Shown here: piece after piece, positions 33,455-43,953 of the stretch | Layout: the number at the start of each line of letters is the position of its first letter | How positions within the stretch are numbered: position 1 is the stretch's first letter | Origin: Periweissella beninensis | GTDB lineage: Bacteria > Bacillota > Bacilli > Lactobacillales > Lactobacillaceae | Length of the DNA stretch: 64,000 nucleotides | NCBI RefSeq assembly: GCF_016908275.1 | Contig: NZ_JAFBDN010000003.1 | Location: forward strand, 79,796 to 143,795 | Direction: 5' to 3' | Translations under genes and position numbers: made by a program | Notes under the pieces: generated by a model | The model's database searches: none | What the model was told of the DNA's origin: nothing | What the model saw: the letters and a program-made list of their open reading frames with translations, nothing else

Positions 33455-34903
33455 TTATTCAGTTTGTGTGGTTGCTTTAAATTGTTGATAAATTTTGGCT
33501 ACAGTTGATCGCTGAAGATAGCGTAAATTAATGCGGGTAAAATTAGCTTGGTTACGCACATCAAGCCAAAGATTACCATATAAACTATTTAATAGGAAAA
33601 TCGACTCAGATTGACCTAATTCTTGAATATGGCGATAGGGAATTAAATAAATATGCTTAGTGAGCAGTTTGGTTGTGCGAATATGCAATTGCTGCGGCTT
33701 AATTGCAACAGCAAGATCTTTATTTGAAAGATAAGCATGAATTAAAATAAAAATAACATCAAGTAAGATAATGAAAATAGTTAGTTTATGCAAACCAAAC
33801 TGCCATAACAATAATAAACTTGGTAACCATACTAAAAACCATAAAGATAACGTTAAGTAGCGCCAATAAACTTGATTTTTTTGGTGCTTTAGTGCTTGAT
33901 AATCAAATTCTGGCAAAACATCAGCAAAAAATTTTGCTAGTTTATACTCACTAATTATTGGCATTAGGACTAAATTATCAGCGTTATTAACATCATCATT
34001 AGTATTAGTTGCTAAGAGAATATTGATGGTGTATAAATGAAAAAAACGGCGTAATAGAGATTGTTCGAGGTTAATGGCTTGAACATTTTTCAAATTAAAA
34101 TGGGTAATATTACGATTAAATAACCCTTGTTCAATTGTAATTACGTGCTTTTGTCGCTTGATTGTAAAGTGATAATAACGGCTAAAGGTTTTGAAAAGAA
34201 ATAAACCACTAGCAAAGAAAAGAATGAATAAAAGCGTAGCAATTATCCCTAAAAGAGATAGTTTCGCTGAGGGCGTTTTAAACAGTTGGTTTGGTAAAAA
34301 GGAACTAATATGATTATAAAAGGAGCCAACTACTCCTAATAATGGGAAAATCCCTAATGAGGTCAAGCCATAAATTAATAATTCATTATTTGAAATTTGA
34401 TAATGAAATCTAAAAGGAGTTGAATCATGATGAATGGTATTAGGATATAAAACAATGGGTTTTAGGACTTGATTGGACAACTCTTGGTGTCGAGCAGCAT
34501 CAATTTGCAAGGCATATTTTTGTTTAATAAGAGGTAAGATAACGTTATTGGCATGTTGGGTATTATTTTCAATTGATAGCGTTACGAGTTGGAATGGTTT
34601 CAAATACCAAGCCTGTGATTTTTGGATTGCTTGAATATTTTTAAAGGGAATCTTAGTAATTTTTTTAGAAATAATACCACTATAAAAAACTAATTGTTCA
34701 TCTTCAATTATGAAATATTCAAAATAGTACTGTAAGCAATAAAAGCTAAAAATTAATATGCAAATACTAGCGATGATAACTAGGTTAGATAGCCAGTTTA
34801 TTTTAAATAAAAAACTAGGTAAAACAATTAAAAAAAGGGCCGTTGAAAAGATGGTTGATATTGTTTGTTTAAAAATGTTAAGTGGATGTTGACGAATATA
34901 CAT
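33455..34903 (-). CDS. ydbT: bPH2/DUF304 membrane protein (YdbT-like)
   Basis: The 482-residue membrane protein contains three bacterial PH-like (DUF304) repeats, recognisable by ITKIPFKNIQAIQKSQAWYL (about 81-100), ITHFNLKNVQAINLEQSLLR (about 265-284) and a third near IYLIPYRHIQELGQSES. They alternate with paired hydrophobic helices. Members are involved in envelope resistance in Bacillus; the exact role is unsettled. Its start overlaps the end of the YdbS gene by 26 bases, and the pair is always found together. Confidence 0.9.
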   Translation of the reverse strand: MYIRQHPLNIFKQTISTIFSTALFLIVLPSFLFKINWLSNLVIIASICILIFSFYCLQYYFEYFIIEDEQLVFYSGIISKKITKIPFKNIQAIQKSQAWYLKPFQLVTLSIENNTQHANNVILPLIKQKYALQIDAARHQELSNQVLKPIVLYPNTIHHDSTPFRFHYQISNNELLIYGLTSLGIFPLLGVVGSFYNHISSFLPNQLFKTPSAKLSLLGIIATLLFILFFASGLFLFKTFSRYYHFTIKRQKHVITIEQGLFNRNITHFNLKNVQAINLEQSLLRRFFHLYTINILLATNTNDDVNNADNLVLMPIISEYKLAKFFADVLPEFDYQALKHQKNQVYWRYLTLSLWFLVWLPSLLLLWQFGLHKLTIFIILLDVIFILIHAYLSNKDLAVAIKPQQLHIRTTKLLTKHIYLIPYRHIQELGQSESIFLLNSLYGNLWLDVRNQANFTRINLRYLQRSTVAKIYQQFKATTQTE

Positions 34904-35372
34904 TTTCTTCCCTAGCCTTTCTAGCAGTTGTAATAATTTGTTGACTCAATGCATTAGCTTCTACTTCGGTAATGCCATCAATGGTAAAATCAGTGGCGGC
35001 TGTCACGATTGCGACTGCTTGTAATTTAAAAATACGTAAAATAGGTCCTTGATTTAAATTAACATTTTGCACACGATTAATTGGAATTGTCGTATGTTTA
35101 CGAAAAAAGAAACCAGATTGTAAATATACATAGTTAGCAGTAATCTGATAGCGCCAAAATTTGTAATGATAGGGAATTAAAAGAATGGTTAGGCTCTCAT
35201 AAAGGAAACCTAGCCCAAAAACAAGCCAAGTAAGCCATAAATAAGTAGGGATAAATTTACTAACGAGAAGGGAACTAATAAGCATTAATAGTAAGGTAAT
35301 CAGGATATTAAAACATCGATCTAATAGCCAAGCTTTTTTTATACTAATGGGAAGTTGTTGTGCATTGTTCAT
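34878..35372 (-). CDS. ydbS: bPH2/DUF304 membrane protein (YdbS-like)
   Basis: The 164-residue protein has two N-terminal membrane spans (about 18-60) and one PH-like domain with GFFFRKHTTIPINRVQNVNL (about 89-108). It is the expected short partner of the three-domain YdbT protein encoded just downstream. ATG 35372 follows AAGGAGGAT. It is divergent from tpx. Confidence 0.9.
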   Translation of the reverse strand: MNNAQQLPISIKKAWLLDRCFNILITLLLMLISSLLVSKFIPTYLWLTWLVFGLGFLYESLTILLIPYHYKFWRYQITANYVYLQSGFFFRKHTTIPINRVQNVNLNQGPILRIFKLQAVAIVTAATDFTIDGITEVEANALSQQIITTARKAREENVYSSTST

Positions 35373-35535
35373 TGATGGGCATCCTCCTTAAGTTAAAATT
35401 ATAATACCATATAATAATTTTTAAAAAAACCAGTGGCGAAAGATAATCAAGAATTATTAGTTCTTTTATTGTTAGTTTTATGAGGAGCATGGTAGAATAA
35501 AATAAACATTCATGTAAAGATGAGGTATAGAAAAT

Positions 35536-36036
35536 ATGGAAATTCAAGTTGATCAAGAAAAATTTGAAACAGTTGGCGAACCAGTAAGTGTTGGGATGGA
35601 GTTACCCCACTTTAAAGTTTTTGATCAAAATAATAATAAAGTTAAAACAGCTGATTTATTAGGTAAAGTAACCTTAATTAGTGTTGTTCCAAATATCAAT
35701 ACGGATATTTGTTCATTGCAAACTAAGCACTTTAATGAAATTGTTGATAAATATACAGATATTAATTTTGTTACGATATCAACTAATACAGTGGTAGAAC
35801 AAAGTGATTGGTGTGCCGCTGAGGGTGTTGAAAATATGCAAATGCTATCTGATGAAGAAGAATCATTTGGCTACGCAATGAATTTATATGTGCCAGGGAC
35901 TGCTTTTGATGCACGTTCAATTTATATTGTTGATGCACAAGGTGTGGTGGTTTATCAACAAATTGTTACAATTACTGGTACTGAACCCGACTATGCTGAT
36001 GCGCAAGCTAAATTAGACGAAATTTTAGCAAAATAA
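35536..36036 (+). CDS. tpx: thiol peroxidase (Tpx-type peroxiredoxin)
   Basis: The 166-residue atypical 2-Cys peroxiredoxin has its peroxidatic Cys in NINTDICSLQTKHFNE (about residue 59). The resolving cysteine expected near residue 94 appears as SDWCAAEGVENMQMLSDEE. It reduces hydroperoxides with thioredoxin. The P-x-T/S-x-x-C motif of the family reads PNINTDICS. It has ATG 35536, a single gene followed by the valS T-box. Confidence 0.93.
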   Translation: MEIQVDQEKFETVGEPVSVGMELPHFKVFDQNNNKVKTADLLGKVTLISVVPNINTDICSLQTKHFNEIVDKYTDINFVTISTNTVVEQSDWCAAEGVENMQMLSDEEESFGYAMNLYVPGTAFDARSIYIVDAQGVVVYQQIVTITGTEPDYADAQAKLDEILAK

Positions 36037-36067
36037 GACTAGGCAAATAGTGCTTAAGGTTGTAATA

Positions 36068-36317
36068 TAGAAAAAGTTCATGTGAGAGGATTAGATATAT
36101 TTTTTTTAAGCGAGAAGATGGTTGGTGCAAATCTTTAAAAAAATATATGCGAAGGTAGCTCACATTATTTCCTTTCCTGAAAGCAGTAAGGATTGGCGGG
36201 ATAACTTAACGTTATTTAAGTTATGAGTGAGTTAGTAAGACTAACTAATTCAGGTGGTACCACGACTATTGTTTAGCCGTCCTGATTGAAGAATCAATCA
36301 AGACGGCTTTTTTTATT
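36068..36317 (+). promoter_or_regulatory. T-box leader of valS with GUA (valine) specifier
   Basis: Stem I is closed by GTGAG (36082-36086) with CTCAC (36159-36163). The 3' side of the specifier loop reads GAA-G-GTA-G, placing GTA (Val) at 36155-36157. The T-box sequence AGGTGGTACCACG lies at 36253-36265, and the terminator AGCCGTCcTGATTG...CAATCAaGACGGCT with T-run at 36276-36317. Uncharged tRNA-Val would pair with both and allow valS transcription. Confidence 0.93.
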
Positions 36318-36340
36318 TTACTAAGAAAGCGAGTATACGG

Positions 36341-39001
36341 ATGACGAAAGAAATAAATATGTCCACAAAATATGATCCAACAGCGGTTGAAGCTGGTCGA
36401 TATGAAACATGGAAAGAACAAGGGGTTTTTAAACCCTCTGGTAATGAAGAAGCACATCCTTATTCAGTTGTGCTCCCGCCACCAAATGTAACTGGTAAAT
36501 TGCACCTAGGTCATGCTTGGGATACAACTTTACAAGATATTTTAATTCGTCAAAAACGAATGCAAGGTTTTGATACTCTATGGGTTCCTGGAATGGATCA
36601 TGCTGGGATTGCTACGCAAGCTAAAGTTGAAGCTCGTTTGAGAGAAAATAATGTAACGCGTTATGATTTAGGCCGTGAAAAATTTATTGAGCAGGTTTGG
36701 GATTGGAAAGACGAATATGCATCGATAATCAAGCAACAATGGGGCAAATTAGGTTTATCACTTGATTATTCACGAGAACGTTTTACTTTAGACGAAGGTC
36801 TTTCAAAAGCAGTGCGTAAAGTGTTTGTTGATTTATATAAAAAAGGTTTAATTTATCGTGGCGAATATATCATTAACTGGGATCCACAAGCCCGAACAGC
36901 GCTTTCTGATATCGAAGTTATTCACCAAGATGACGAAGGGGCGTTCTACCATGTTAGCTATCCATTTGTTGATGAAGGGGTAACCTACGATGGTAAAAAT
37001 TATATTGAAATTGCAACAACCCGCCCAGAAACAATGATGGGGGATGTTGCAGTTGCGGTACATCCATCTGATGAACGCTATAAAGCTTTAATCGGTAAGC
37101 AAGTCCGCGTACCGCTAATTAATCGTGATATCCCAATTATTGCCGACGAATATGTTGATCCAGAATTTGGAACAGGGATGGTAAAAATTACACCCGCGCA
37201 CGATCCTAATGATTTCTTAGTAGGAAATCGACATAACTTGGAACGCATCAACACTATGAATGATGATGCAACCATGAATGAAAAAGCTGGTAAGTATGTT
37301 GGCATGGATCGCTTTGAAGCGCGTAAAGCAATTGTTGCTGATTTAAAAGAACTTGGCGTGATGTTAAATGTGGAACCAATTGTTCATTCAGTGGGCCATT
37401 CGGAAAGAACTGGCGTACAAGTTGAATCACGGTTATCAACTCAATGGTTTGTTAAAATGCAACCTCTTGCTGCAGAAGCTTTAGCTATGCAAAAAGGTGA
37501 TGATCGTGTTGATTTTTGGCCACCACGTTTTGAAAACACTTTTTCAAGTTGGATGGAAGATATTCATGATTGGGTGATTTCACGCCAACTATGGTGGGGA
37601 CATCAAATTCCTGCATGGTATCATAAAGAAACTGGTGAAATTTATGTGGGTGAAACAGCACCGAGTGATTTAGAAAACTGGGAACAAGATAATGATGTCT
37701 TAGATACATGGTTCTCAAGTGCACTATGGCCTTTCTCAACCATGGGATGGCCGGATACTGATAGTGCCGATTTTAACCGTTATTTCCCAACATCTACCTT
37801 AGTAACTGGTTATGATATTATTTTCTTCTGGGTTGCAAGAATGATGTTCCAATCAAAAGAATTTACAGGCCGACAACCATTTAAGAATGTTTTAATTCAT
37901 GGCTTAATTCGGGATGAACAAGGTCGTAAAATGTCAAAATCATTGGGTAATGGAATTGATCCAATGGATGTTATTGAAAAATATGGAGCTGATGCTTTAA
38001 GATGGTTCTTATCAACAGGATCTACTCCAGGGCAAGATGTGCGTTTTTCATATACTAAAATGGATGCTGCTTGGAACTTTATCAATAAAATTTGGAATGC
38101 TTCCCGTTATGTAATTATGAACTTAGATGACACAACTGAAGCCAAGTTACCAAGTCAAGCTGAGCTGTCATTAGCTGATAAGTGGATTGTGTCAAGATTG
38201 AACAAAACAATTAAACATGTAACTGAGATGCTTGATAAATTTGAATTTAGTGAAGCTAATCGAGCTCTGTATAATTTCATTTGGAACGATTTTGCAGATT
38301 GGTATATTGAAATGACTAAAGAAACACTTAATGGCGATAATAGCCAAGCTAAAGTAAATGTTCAAAATACCTTAGCTTATGTTTTAGATCAAACATTGCG
38401 ACTACTTCACCCAATTATGCCATTTGTAACAGAAAAAATTTGGTTAAGCATGCCACACGAAGGTTCGTCATTAGTGATTGCTGACTACCCAGAGTATGAT
38501 GCTAATCTTGATAATCCAATTGCTGAAAGTCAATTCCAAAGCTTAGTTGATTTAATAACAGCTGTGCGGAATATTCGTAGTGAGGCCAATGCACCAATGT
38601 CAACGCCAATTGATTTACTAATTAAAACTAGTGATGTAACGTTGGCAAATATTTTTGCTGAAAATGGTGATTACATTAGTCGTTTTGCACATCCTAAAGA
38701 ATTACAAATTAGTGCAGATGTGGTAGCACCTAAGTTAGCGATGACGCAAGTAATTACGAATGCCGAAATTTATGTTCCATTAGCTGAGTTAATCAATATT
38801 GAAGATGAAATAAAACGCTTAGCAGATGAAGTTAAACGGTTAGCCGGCGAGGTTAAACGTGGTCAAGGTAAGTTAAATAATGAACGCTTTGTAAGTAATG
38901 CTCCAGAAGCAGTGGTGGTTAGTGAACGTGAAAAATTAGCTGATTGGGAACAAAAATTAGCTGCAACTGAAGCGCGTTTAAATGAATTAAAGAATGCTTA
39001 A
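36341..39001 (+). CDS. valS: valyl-tRNA synthetase
   Basis: The 886-residue class Ia synthetase has the HIGH region [16 protein letters not shown] (about 47-62), the editing domain after residue 200 ([16 protein letters not shown]), and the KMSKS loop [14 protein letters not shown] (about 527-540). A C-terminal coiled-coil tail (about 820-886) has [18 protein letters not shown]. The start may be ATG 36341 or ATG 36359 (MSTKYDP); neither has a strong RBS. It is regulated by the T-box just upstream. Confidence 0.97.
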   Translation: MTKEINMSTKYDPTAVEAGRYETWKEQGVFKPSGNEEAHPYSVVLPPPNVTGKLHLGHAWDTTLQDILIRQKRMQGFDTLWVPGMDHAGIATQAKVEARLRENNVTRYDLGREKFIEQVWDWKDEYASIIKQQWGKLGLSLDYSRERFTLDEGLSKAVRKVFVDLYKKGLIYRGEYIINWDPQARTALSDIEVIHQDDEGAFYHVSYPFVDEGVTYDGKNYIEIATTRPETMMGDVAVAVHPSDERYKALIGKQVRVPLINRDIPIIADEYVDPEFGTGMVKITPAHDPNDFLVGNRHNLERINTMNDDATMNEKAGKYVGMDRFEARKAIVADLKELGVMLNVEPIVHSVGHSERTGVQVESRLSTQWFVKMQPLAAEALAMQKGDDRVDFWPPRFENTFSSWMEDIHDWVISRQLWWGHQIPAWYHKETGEIYVGETAPSDLENWEQDNDVLDTWFSSALWPFSTMGWPDTDSADFNRYFPTSTLVTGYDIIFFWVARMMFQSKEFTGRQPFKNVLIHGLIRDEQGRKMSKSLGNGIDPMDVIEKYGADALRWFLSTGSTPGQDVRFSYTKMDAAWNFINKIWNASRYVIMNLDDTTEAKLPSQAELSLADKWIVSRLNKTIKHVTEMLDKFEFSEANRALYNFIWNDFADWYIEMTKETLNGDNSQAKVNVQNTLAYVLDQTLRLLHPIMPFVTEKIWLSMPHEGSSLVIADYPEYDANLDNPIAESQFQSLVDLITAVRNIRSEANAPMSTPIDLLIKTSDVTLANIFAENGDYISRFAHPKELQISADVVAPKLAMTQVITNAEIYVPLAELINIEDEIKRLADEVKRLAGEVKRGQGKLNNERFVSNAPEAVVVSEREKLADWEQKLAATEARLNELKNA

Positions 39002-39057
39002 GAAAATGCTAGCTGACAAAATATGACACTAATTATTGGATTTAATGGAGGGTATTA

Positions 39058-39585
39058 ATGGAAAGATGCGCTTGGGCGACCAATAGTAATCAATTAATGC
39101 AGGAATATCATGACCATGAGTGGGGTGTTTGGCCAGATAATGATCAACAATTATTTGAAATGTTGTCGTTGGAAACCTATCAAGCCGGTTTGAATTGGCA
39201 AATTATTTTAAATAAGCGAGTGGCCTTTCGACAACAATTCAAGAACTACGAGCTTAAATGGGTTGCCCAGCAAGATTCTAAATTTATTGAACAGGCATTG
39301 ACTAATGAGCAAATTGTTCGGCATCGTGGTAAAATTAATGCAACTATTAATAATGCAAAGTGCATTTTAGCAGTTCAAAAGCAGTATGGCTCATTTGCTG
39401 AATTCCTTAAAATAAATGTTAGTGCCAATTCTCAATTAGATCTGACGCAAGTTAGCTTAACACTGGCGAAGAATTTAAAAAAAAGAGGTTTTAAATTTAT
39501 GGGCCCAGTCACAACTGAAGCATTTATTTTAGCAGTTGGACTAATTAACGGCCATGAAAAACAATGTTTTAAACATCCTAACTAA
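39058..39585 (+). CDS. tag: DNA-3-methyladenine glycosylase I
   Basis: The 175-residue Tag protein has RCAWATNSNQLMQEYHDHEW (about 3-22), the active-site region FEMLSLETYQAGLNWQIILN (about 36-55), and a C-terminal KRGFKFMGPVTTEAF and CFKH holding the zinc-binding His/Cys residues. It removes 3-methyladenine from alkylated DNA. RBS ATGGAGGG, ATG 39058. It sits between valS and secG. Confidence 0.95.
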   Translation: MERCAWATNSNQLMQEYHDHEWGVWPDNDQQLFEMLSLETYQAGLNWQIILNKRVAFRQQFKNYELKWVAQQDSKFIEQALTNEQIVRHRGKINATINNAKCILAVQKQYGSFAEFLKINVSANSQLDLTQVSLTLAKNLKKRGFKFMGPVTTEAFILAVGLINGHEKQCFKHPN

Positions 39586-39670
39586 ATTTAATGATAGCAA
39601 GTTATCTTAAATTATGATAAAGTAATAAATGAATTGTCATTTAAAGATGAGTAGAACGGAGGCCACACGA

Positions 39671-39910
39671 GTGTATAATTTTTTAATAGCAGTGTTGTTA
39701 GTAATTAGTGTTTTGATTATTATTGCTGTTATGATGCAACCATCAAAGCAACAAGATGCGATGAATGCACTTACGGGTGGTGCTGGTGATTTATTTGCAG
39801 AGAAAAAAGCGCGCGGATTTGAAGCGGTGATGCAACGTGCAACAGCTATATTAGGAGTTTTATTCTTTATAGTCGCGTTAATCTTAGCATACTTAACAGC
39901 CCACAAATAA
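39671..39910 (+). CDS. secG: preprotein translocase subunit SecG
   Basis: The 79-residue protein has two membrane helices (about 3-24 and 55-77) and the conserved loop MMQPSKQQDAMNALTGGAGD of SecG. It supports SecYEG translocation. I chose GTG 39671 because ACGGAGG lies 7 bases before it; a longer frame from 39629 has no such site. It heads the typical secG-esterase-rnr-smpB group, here with a terminator-like hairpin directly after it. Confidence 0.93.
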   Translation: MYNFLIAVLLVISVLIIIAVMMQPSKQQDAMNALTGGAGDLFAEKKARGFEAVMQRATAILGVLFFIVALILAYLTAHK

Positions 39911-39920
39911 TTGTAATCAA

Positions 39921-39950
39921 GCTCCCAGTGTTCAAATGCTGGGAGTTTTT
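39921..39950 (+). terminator. terminator or attenuator after secG
   Basis: CTCCCAG (39922-39928) pairs with CTGGGAG (39939-39945), followed by TTTTT. Confidence 0.88.
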
Positions 39951-39976
39951 CTATATAATAAGAAGGGATAGTTTTT

Positions 39977-40030
39977 ATGACGACCTTGATGCTTTTTATC
40001 AGCATTGTTCCAATTATCGAACCATGTTGA
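39977..40030 (+). CDS. possible 17-residue hydrophobic peptide
   Basis: AAGGGATAG stands 7 bases before ATG 39977, which opens MTTLMLFISIVPIIEPC. A TATAATA hexamer lies just upstream (about 39954-39960). The coding part overlaps an 18-bp imperfect inverted repeat, CTTTTTATCAGCATTGTTC (39992-40010) with GAACCATGTTGATAAAAG (40019-40036). This could be a small membrane peptide, or just an RNA hairpin. Confidence 0.3.
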   Translation: MTTLMLFISIVPIIEPC

Positions 40031-40115
40031 TAAAAGGTATTAAGTTACATAAAAACTATGCATAAATTAATTAGAATTACATTTATAAAGTAGCCAATAG
40101 TAAAGGAGTTTGACG

Positions 40116-40871
40116 ATGTATCAAAAACCAAAACCATTTTTTTTCAAAAATGAAAATGCTACGCAAGCAATTGTTCTGTTACATGGATATGCAGGATCAA
40201 CGATCGACATGCGGCTATTAGGGCGTTTTTTGCAACGGCAAGGTTATGCAGTATATTGTAATAATTTTCGCGGTCATGGAACTGGTGAACCAAAAGACAT
40301 ACTAGTCTTTGGTGGGATTGATTATTGGTTACAAGACGCACGAGATGCTGTTAGCTATGTACGGGATCATGGTTATAAAGATGTGGCAATGTTTGGCCTT
40401 TCACTAGGCGGTATTATTGCAACTAAAACAATGGAAGAATGTCAAGATATTAAATGTGGTGGTGCAATTAGTGCCCCATTTATCTTTAAAGTTAGCGACT
40501 ATTTTCATGAACAGTTTATTGGGTATGCCAATTATACGTACCATGCGCAAGCAAGAAGTGCAGTTGAAATTGAAAAAAACGATGCGTATTTAAGAGCTAA
40601 TGTCGATCAACAAGTTAAACAAATTTCAACTTTGGTTCGCAAGACCAATGAGGGGGCGAGCGCTTTAAAACAGCCATTTTTTCTGGCACAAGGAACTGCC
40701 GATGAAATGTTGCAACAAGCAAGTGCGCAGAGTTTTCAAGAGCGATTATCAAATGTTGCGGTAACTTATCATACGTATCCAAACGCTGGGCATGTCTTGA
40801 CTGTAAATGAGGCACATCATGCTTTAGAAAATGATATTCTAGCATTTTTAAATGATAATTTTAAAAAATAA
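40116..40871 (+). CDS. carboxylesterase / alpha-beta hydrolase
   Basis: The 251-residue alpha/beta hydrolase of the EstA/Est30 type has HGYAGSTIDMRLLGRFLQRQ near the N-terminus (oxyanion region), nucleophile GLSLGG (about Ser 95), acid in QGTADEM and base His in NAGHVLT. Homologues commonly lie between secG and rnr in Lactobacillales. The physiological ester is unknown. ATG 40116 follows AAAGGAG. Its stop is 17 bases from the rnr start. Confidence 0.92.
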   Translation: MYQKPKPFFFKNENATQAIVLLHGYAGSTIDMRLLGRFLQRQGYAVYCNNFRGHGTGEPKDILVFGGIDYWLQDARDAVSYVRDHGYKDVAMFGLSLGGIIATKTMEECQDIKCGGAISAPFIFKVSDYFHEQFIGYANYTYHAQARSAVEIEKNDAYLRANVDQQVKQISTLVRKTNEGASALKQPFFLAQGTADEMLQQASAQSFQERLSNVAVTYHTYPNAGHVLTVNEAHHALENDILAFLNDNFKK

Positions 40872-40888
40872 ATTAAATGAGGATTTTT

Positions 40889-43249
40889 ATGAACGAACAA
40901 AATATACAAACGCAACTAGCTAGTTTTTTAAAAGCTAATCACACACAAAGCTTTTCAGCACAAATTTTAACAGATGGGTTACGCTTAGATGATGCCCATG
41001 CATTTACTAAAGTAGTTCAAGCGCTTGCTCAATTGGAACGTGAAGGGCAGGTAGTTGTTGATGAAACAGGGGCCTTTAGTTATGCACCTGAAAATGTTAA
41101 AATCGGTGTTTTTCATGGTAATGATAAAGGCTTTGGTTTTGTAAATTATGCTGAAGATGCTTTAGATGTCTTTGTTAGCCCAAATAACACGTTACATGCG
41201 TTAAACGGCGATCAAGTCCAAGTTGAAATAACTCGTAAGTCTAACGATCCAAGCCGTGGGCCAGAAGGCAAAGTAACTGAAATTATTACACATCATTACG
41301 AAAAAGTTGTTGGTCAATTTAGTTTAGGGGCGGTTAAGTCGGGCTTCATCGGTTCAATTAAGCTTACTGATAAGAAACTTTTAAACTATGAATTTTTAGT
41401 AACTGATAGCGGGCTTACACCACAAGATGGTGAAGTGGTTACCGCAGATATTGTAAGTTACCCAACTGATGAAATGCCAAAAGCATTAGTTGGTCTAGTA
41501 ACTGAAGTGATTGGTTTTAAAGACGAACCGGGGATTGATATTCTACAAATTGTTTATAATCATGATGTACCACATGAATTTCCAAAAGAAGTTTTAGAAC
41601 AAGCTCAAATGATTCCAGATCATGTTACGCAAGCAGATCGAGTGGGGCGTGAAGATATTACCGATCAACCTTTGGTTACCATTGATAGTATTGAATCAAA
41701 AGATTTAGATGATGCCGTAGTGGTTTGGAAAATGGATAACGGTAACTATCACTTAGGTGTGCACATTGCTGATGTATCACATTATGCGGTTGAGGGAACA
41801 CCACTTGATATAGAAGCATATAATCGTGGAACTTCAGTTTATTTAACTGATCGAGTTATCCCAATGCTTCCTAGAAACATTTCTAATGGGATTGCTTCAT
41901 TGAATCCAGGCGTTGAACGATTAGCAATGTCAGCTGAAATGGAGATTGATATGCAAGGGAACGTGGTTAATCACCGTTTGCATACTTCAGTCATGAAATC
42001 GCATGCTCGCATGACTTATGTGGCAGTTAATGAAATTTTAGAAGACCATAATGCAGCTACTCGGGCTGAATATCAAACGTTAGTTCCAATGTTTGAAACA
42101 ATGGAAGAGTTACACAACATTCTATTAGCTAAACGTAAACGCCGAGGGGCAATTGAGTTTGATGCACCTGAAGCTAAAATTATTGTTGATCCTAATGGAA
42201 AACCAACTGATATTGTTTTAAGAAATCGTGGTTTATCAGAACGCATGATCGAATCATTTATGTTGGCTGCCAATGAGACTGTTGCTGAACATTTTGATCG
42301 CTTACACGTACCATTTTTATACCGGATTCACGAATTGCCAGATGAACAAAGAGCACAGAGTTTCTTTGAATTTGTCCAAGCGCTAGGCCATCCGGTTAAA
42401 GGGGATGCTAAAAAATTGGCACCTAAACTATTCCAAAATGTCTTAAAAGATTTAGCAGGCAAACCAGAAGAACAAATGGTTTCAACGATGATGCTCCGTT
42501 CAATGAAGCAAGCAAAGTATTCTAATGAACCGGTTGGACACTTTGGTTTGGGAGCAGAATATTATTCGCACTTTACATCACCGATTAGACGATATCCTGA
42601 TTTAACAGTGCACCGTTTAATCAAATGGTATGCTGAAAATGGCCTTGATGAAAAAGCGACTGCTAAGTATCGTGACAAACTAGCCACAATTGGTGAAGAA
42701 ACTTCACAAAAAGAACGTCGCGCAATTGATACAGAACGTGACACTGATGCAATGAAAAAAGCAGAGTTTATGGAAGAACACGTTGGAGAAACCTTTGATG
42801 CTGTTGTAAATTCAGTCTTAAAATTTGGAATGTTTGTTTCATTAGATAATACAGTTGAAGGTTTAATTCATATTTCAAATATGACTGATGACTACTATCA
42901 ATTTATTGACTCACATATGGCACTAGTTGGCCGCCGAAGTCATCGAATTTTTCAAATTGGACAAAAAATTAAGGTTCGCTTAGTTCGGGTTGATAAGGCA
43001 CAAAGTGCACTTGATTTTGTTCTAGTTGATCCTAAAGCCGCACCAACGACCACATTACGTGCTCCGCAAGTGGATAATGGTTCATTTGGTAATAAAGATG
43101 GTGGCAGCGACCGGAATAATAATCATCGGCGAACAGATGGCAAATTTGGTTCTAATAATGGTAAAGGTAAAAGTAATTTTACTAAAAATCAAGCCAAAAA
43201 TGGTGCTAAATTTGGTAAAAAACCACACCATCATCAAGGAAAACGTTAA
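40889..43249 (+). CDS. rnr: ribonuclease R
   Basis: The 786-residue 3'-5' exoribonuclease has an N-terminal winged-helix and two cold-shock domains, and an RNB catalytic domain with TIDSIESKDLDDAVVVWKMD (Asp cluster, about 265-284). A C-terminal S1 domain (DAVVNSVLKFGMFVSLDN) and an Asn/Lys/His-rich basic tail follow. It works with SmpB/tmRNA in clearing defective mRNA, consistent with smpB downstream. ATG 40889 has TGAGGAT just before it; an upstream in-frame ATG at 40877 overlaps that site. Confidence 0.96.
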   Translation: MNEQNIQTQLASFLKANHTQSFSAQILTDGLRLDDAHAFTKVVQALAQLEREGQVVVDETGAFSYAPENVKIGVFHGNDKGFGFVNYAEDALDVFVSPNNTLHALNGDQVQVEITRKSNDPSRGPEGKVTEIITHHYEKVVGQFSLGAVKSGFIGSIKLTDKKLLNYEFLVTDSGLTPQDGEVVTADIVSYPTDEMPKALVGLVTEVIGFKDEPGIDILQIVYNHDVPHEFPKEVLEQAQMIPDHVTQADRVGREDITDQPLVTIDSIESKDLDDAVVVWKMDNGNYHLGVHIADVSHYAVEGTPLDIEAYNRGTSVYLTDRVIPMLPRNISNGIASLNPGVERLAMSAEMEIDMQGNVVNHRLHTSVMKSHARMTYVAVNEILEDHNAATRAEYQTLVPMFETMEELHNILLAKRKRRGAIEFDAPEAKIIVDPNGKPTDIVLRNRGLSERMIESFMLAANETVAEHFDRLHVPFLYRIHELPDEQRAQSFFEFVQALGHPVKGDAKKLAPKLFQNVLKDLAGKPEEQMVSTMMLRSMKQAKYSNEPVGHFGLGAEYYSHFTSPIRRYPDLTVHRLIKWYAENGLDEKATAKYRDKLATIGEETSQKERRAIDTERDTDAMKKAEFMEEHVGETFDAVVNSVLKFGMFVSLDNTVEGLIHISNMTDDYYQFIDSHMALVGRRSHRIFQIGQKIKVRLVRVDKAQSALDFVLVDPKAAPTTTLRAPQVDNGSFGNKDGGSDRNNNHRRTDGKFGSNNGKGKSNFTKNQAKNGAKFGKKPHHHQGKR

Positions 43250-43278
43250 TTTAAAAGAAGTGGAGTGAGTATTAATAT

Positions 43279-43737
43279 ATGAAAAAACCACTGAATGACA
43301 CATTAGCCAATAACCGAAAAGCGGGTTATGAATATGAAATTCTGACGACTTATGAAGCTGGTTTAGCACTAACTGGGACTGAAATTAAATCAGTTAGAGC
43401 AGGGCAAATTCAAATTGCTGATGGTTATATTCAGGTTAGACCCAACCGAGCGATGCTCTTAAATGTGCATATTGCCCCATTTGCGCAAGGTAATCAGTTT
43501 AATGTTGATCCACTAAGAACGCGCCAGTTATTGTTGCACAAGCAAGAAATAAAGCAACTTTTAAAGGCAGTTAGCGATAATGGGATGACAGTTGTACCGC
43601 TGAAGGTATATATAAAACATGGTTATGCAAAGGTTTTAATTGGTGTAGCACGCGGGAAACGGCAATATGATAAACGCAATGATTTGAAAAAGAAAGATCA
43701 AAATCGTGAAATTCAACGAGCGTTAAAAAGAATTTAA
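43279..43737 (+). CDS. smpB: SsrA-binding protein SmpB
   Basis: The 152-residue SmpB protein has NRKAGYEYEILTTYEAGLAL, the tmRNA-binding GTEIKSVRAGQIQIADGYIQ (about 35-54), and a C-terminal basic helix KDQNREIQRALKRI. It delivers tmRNA to stalled ribosomes. ATG 43279 follows GGAGTGAG at a long spacing. It ends the operon. Confidence 0.97.
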   Translation: MKKPLNDTLANNRKAGYEYEILTTYEAGLALTGTEIKSVRAGQIQIADGYIQVRPNRAMLLNVHIAPFAQGNQFNVDPLRTRQLLLHKQEIKQLLKAVSDNGMTVVPLKVYIKHGYAKVLIGVARGKRQYDKRNDLKKKDQNREIQRALKRI

Positions 43738-43741
43738 AATG

Positions 43742-43791
43742 AAAAAAGTATTTTAATGTAACATTATCGTTATATGTAAAATACTTTTTTT
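43742..43791 (+). terminator. terminator of the rnr-smpB operon
   Basis: AAAAAAGTATTTT (43742-43754) pairs with AAAATACTTTTTT (43778-43790). The loop is 23 bases. Confidence 0.85.
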
Positions 43792-43953
43792 GTTAATTTA
43801 TAGTTTCTATTAGTGATTTTAGAACTAATTAGTACGCTAAACGCGTCAAATAAAACTTTTTTGAAAAAAGTATTTCATTTATATTACTTTTAGGTTACAA
43901 TATAGACAAGGAGTTGGATAACAACTGGTTATTAAATTTAGAGGTATAAGAAG

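Noticed and set aside
40877..40888. Upstream ATG as the rnr start
   Set aside because: It lies within the ribosome binding site TGAGGAT for ATG 40889 and has no Shine-Dalgarno sequence of its own.
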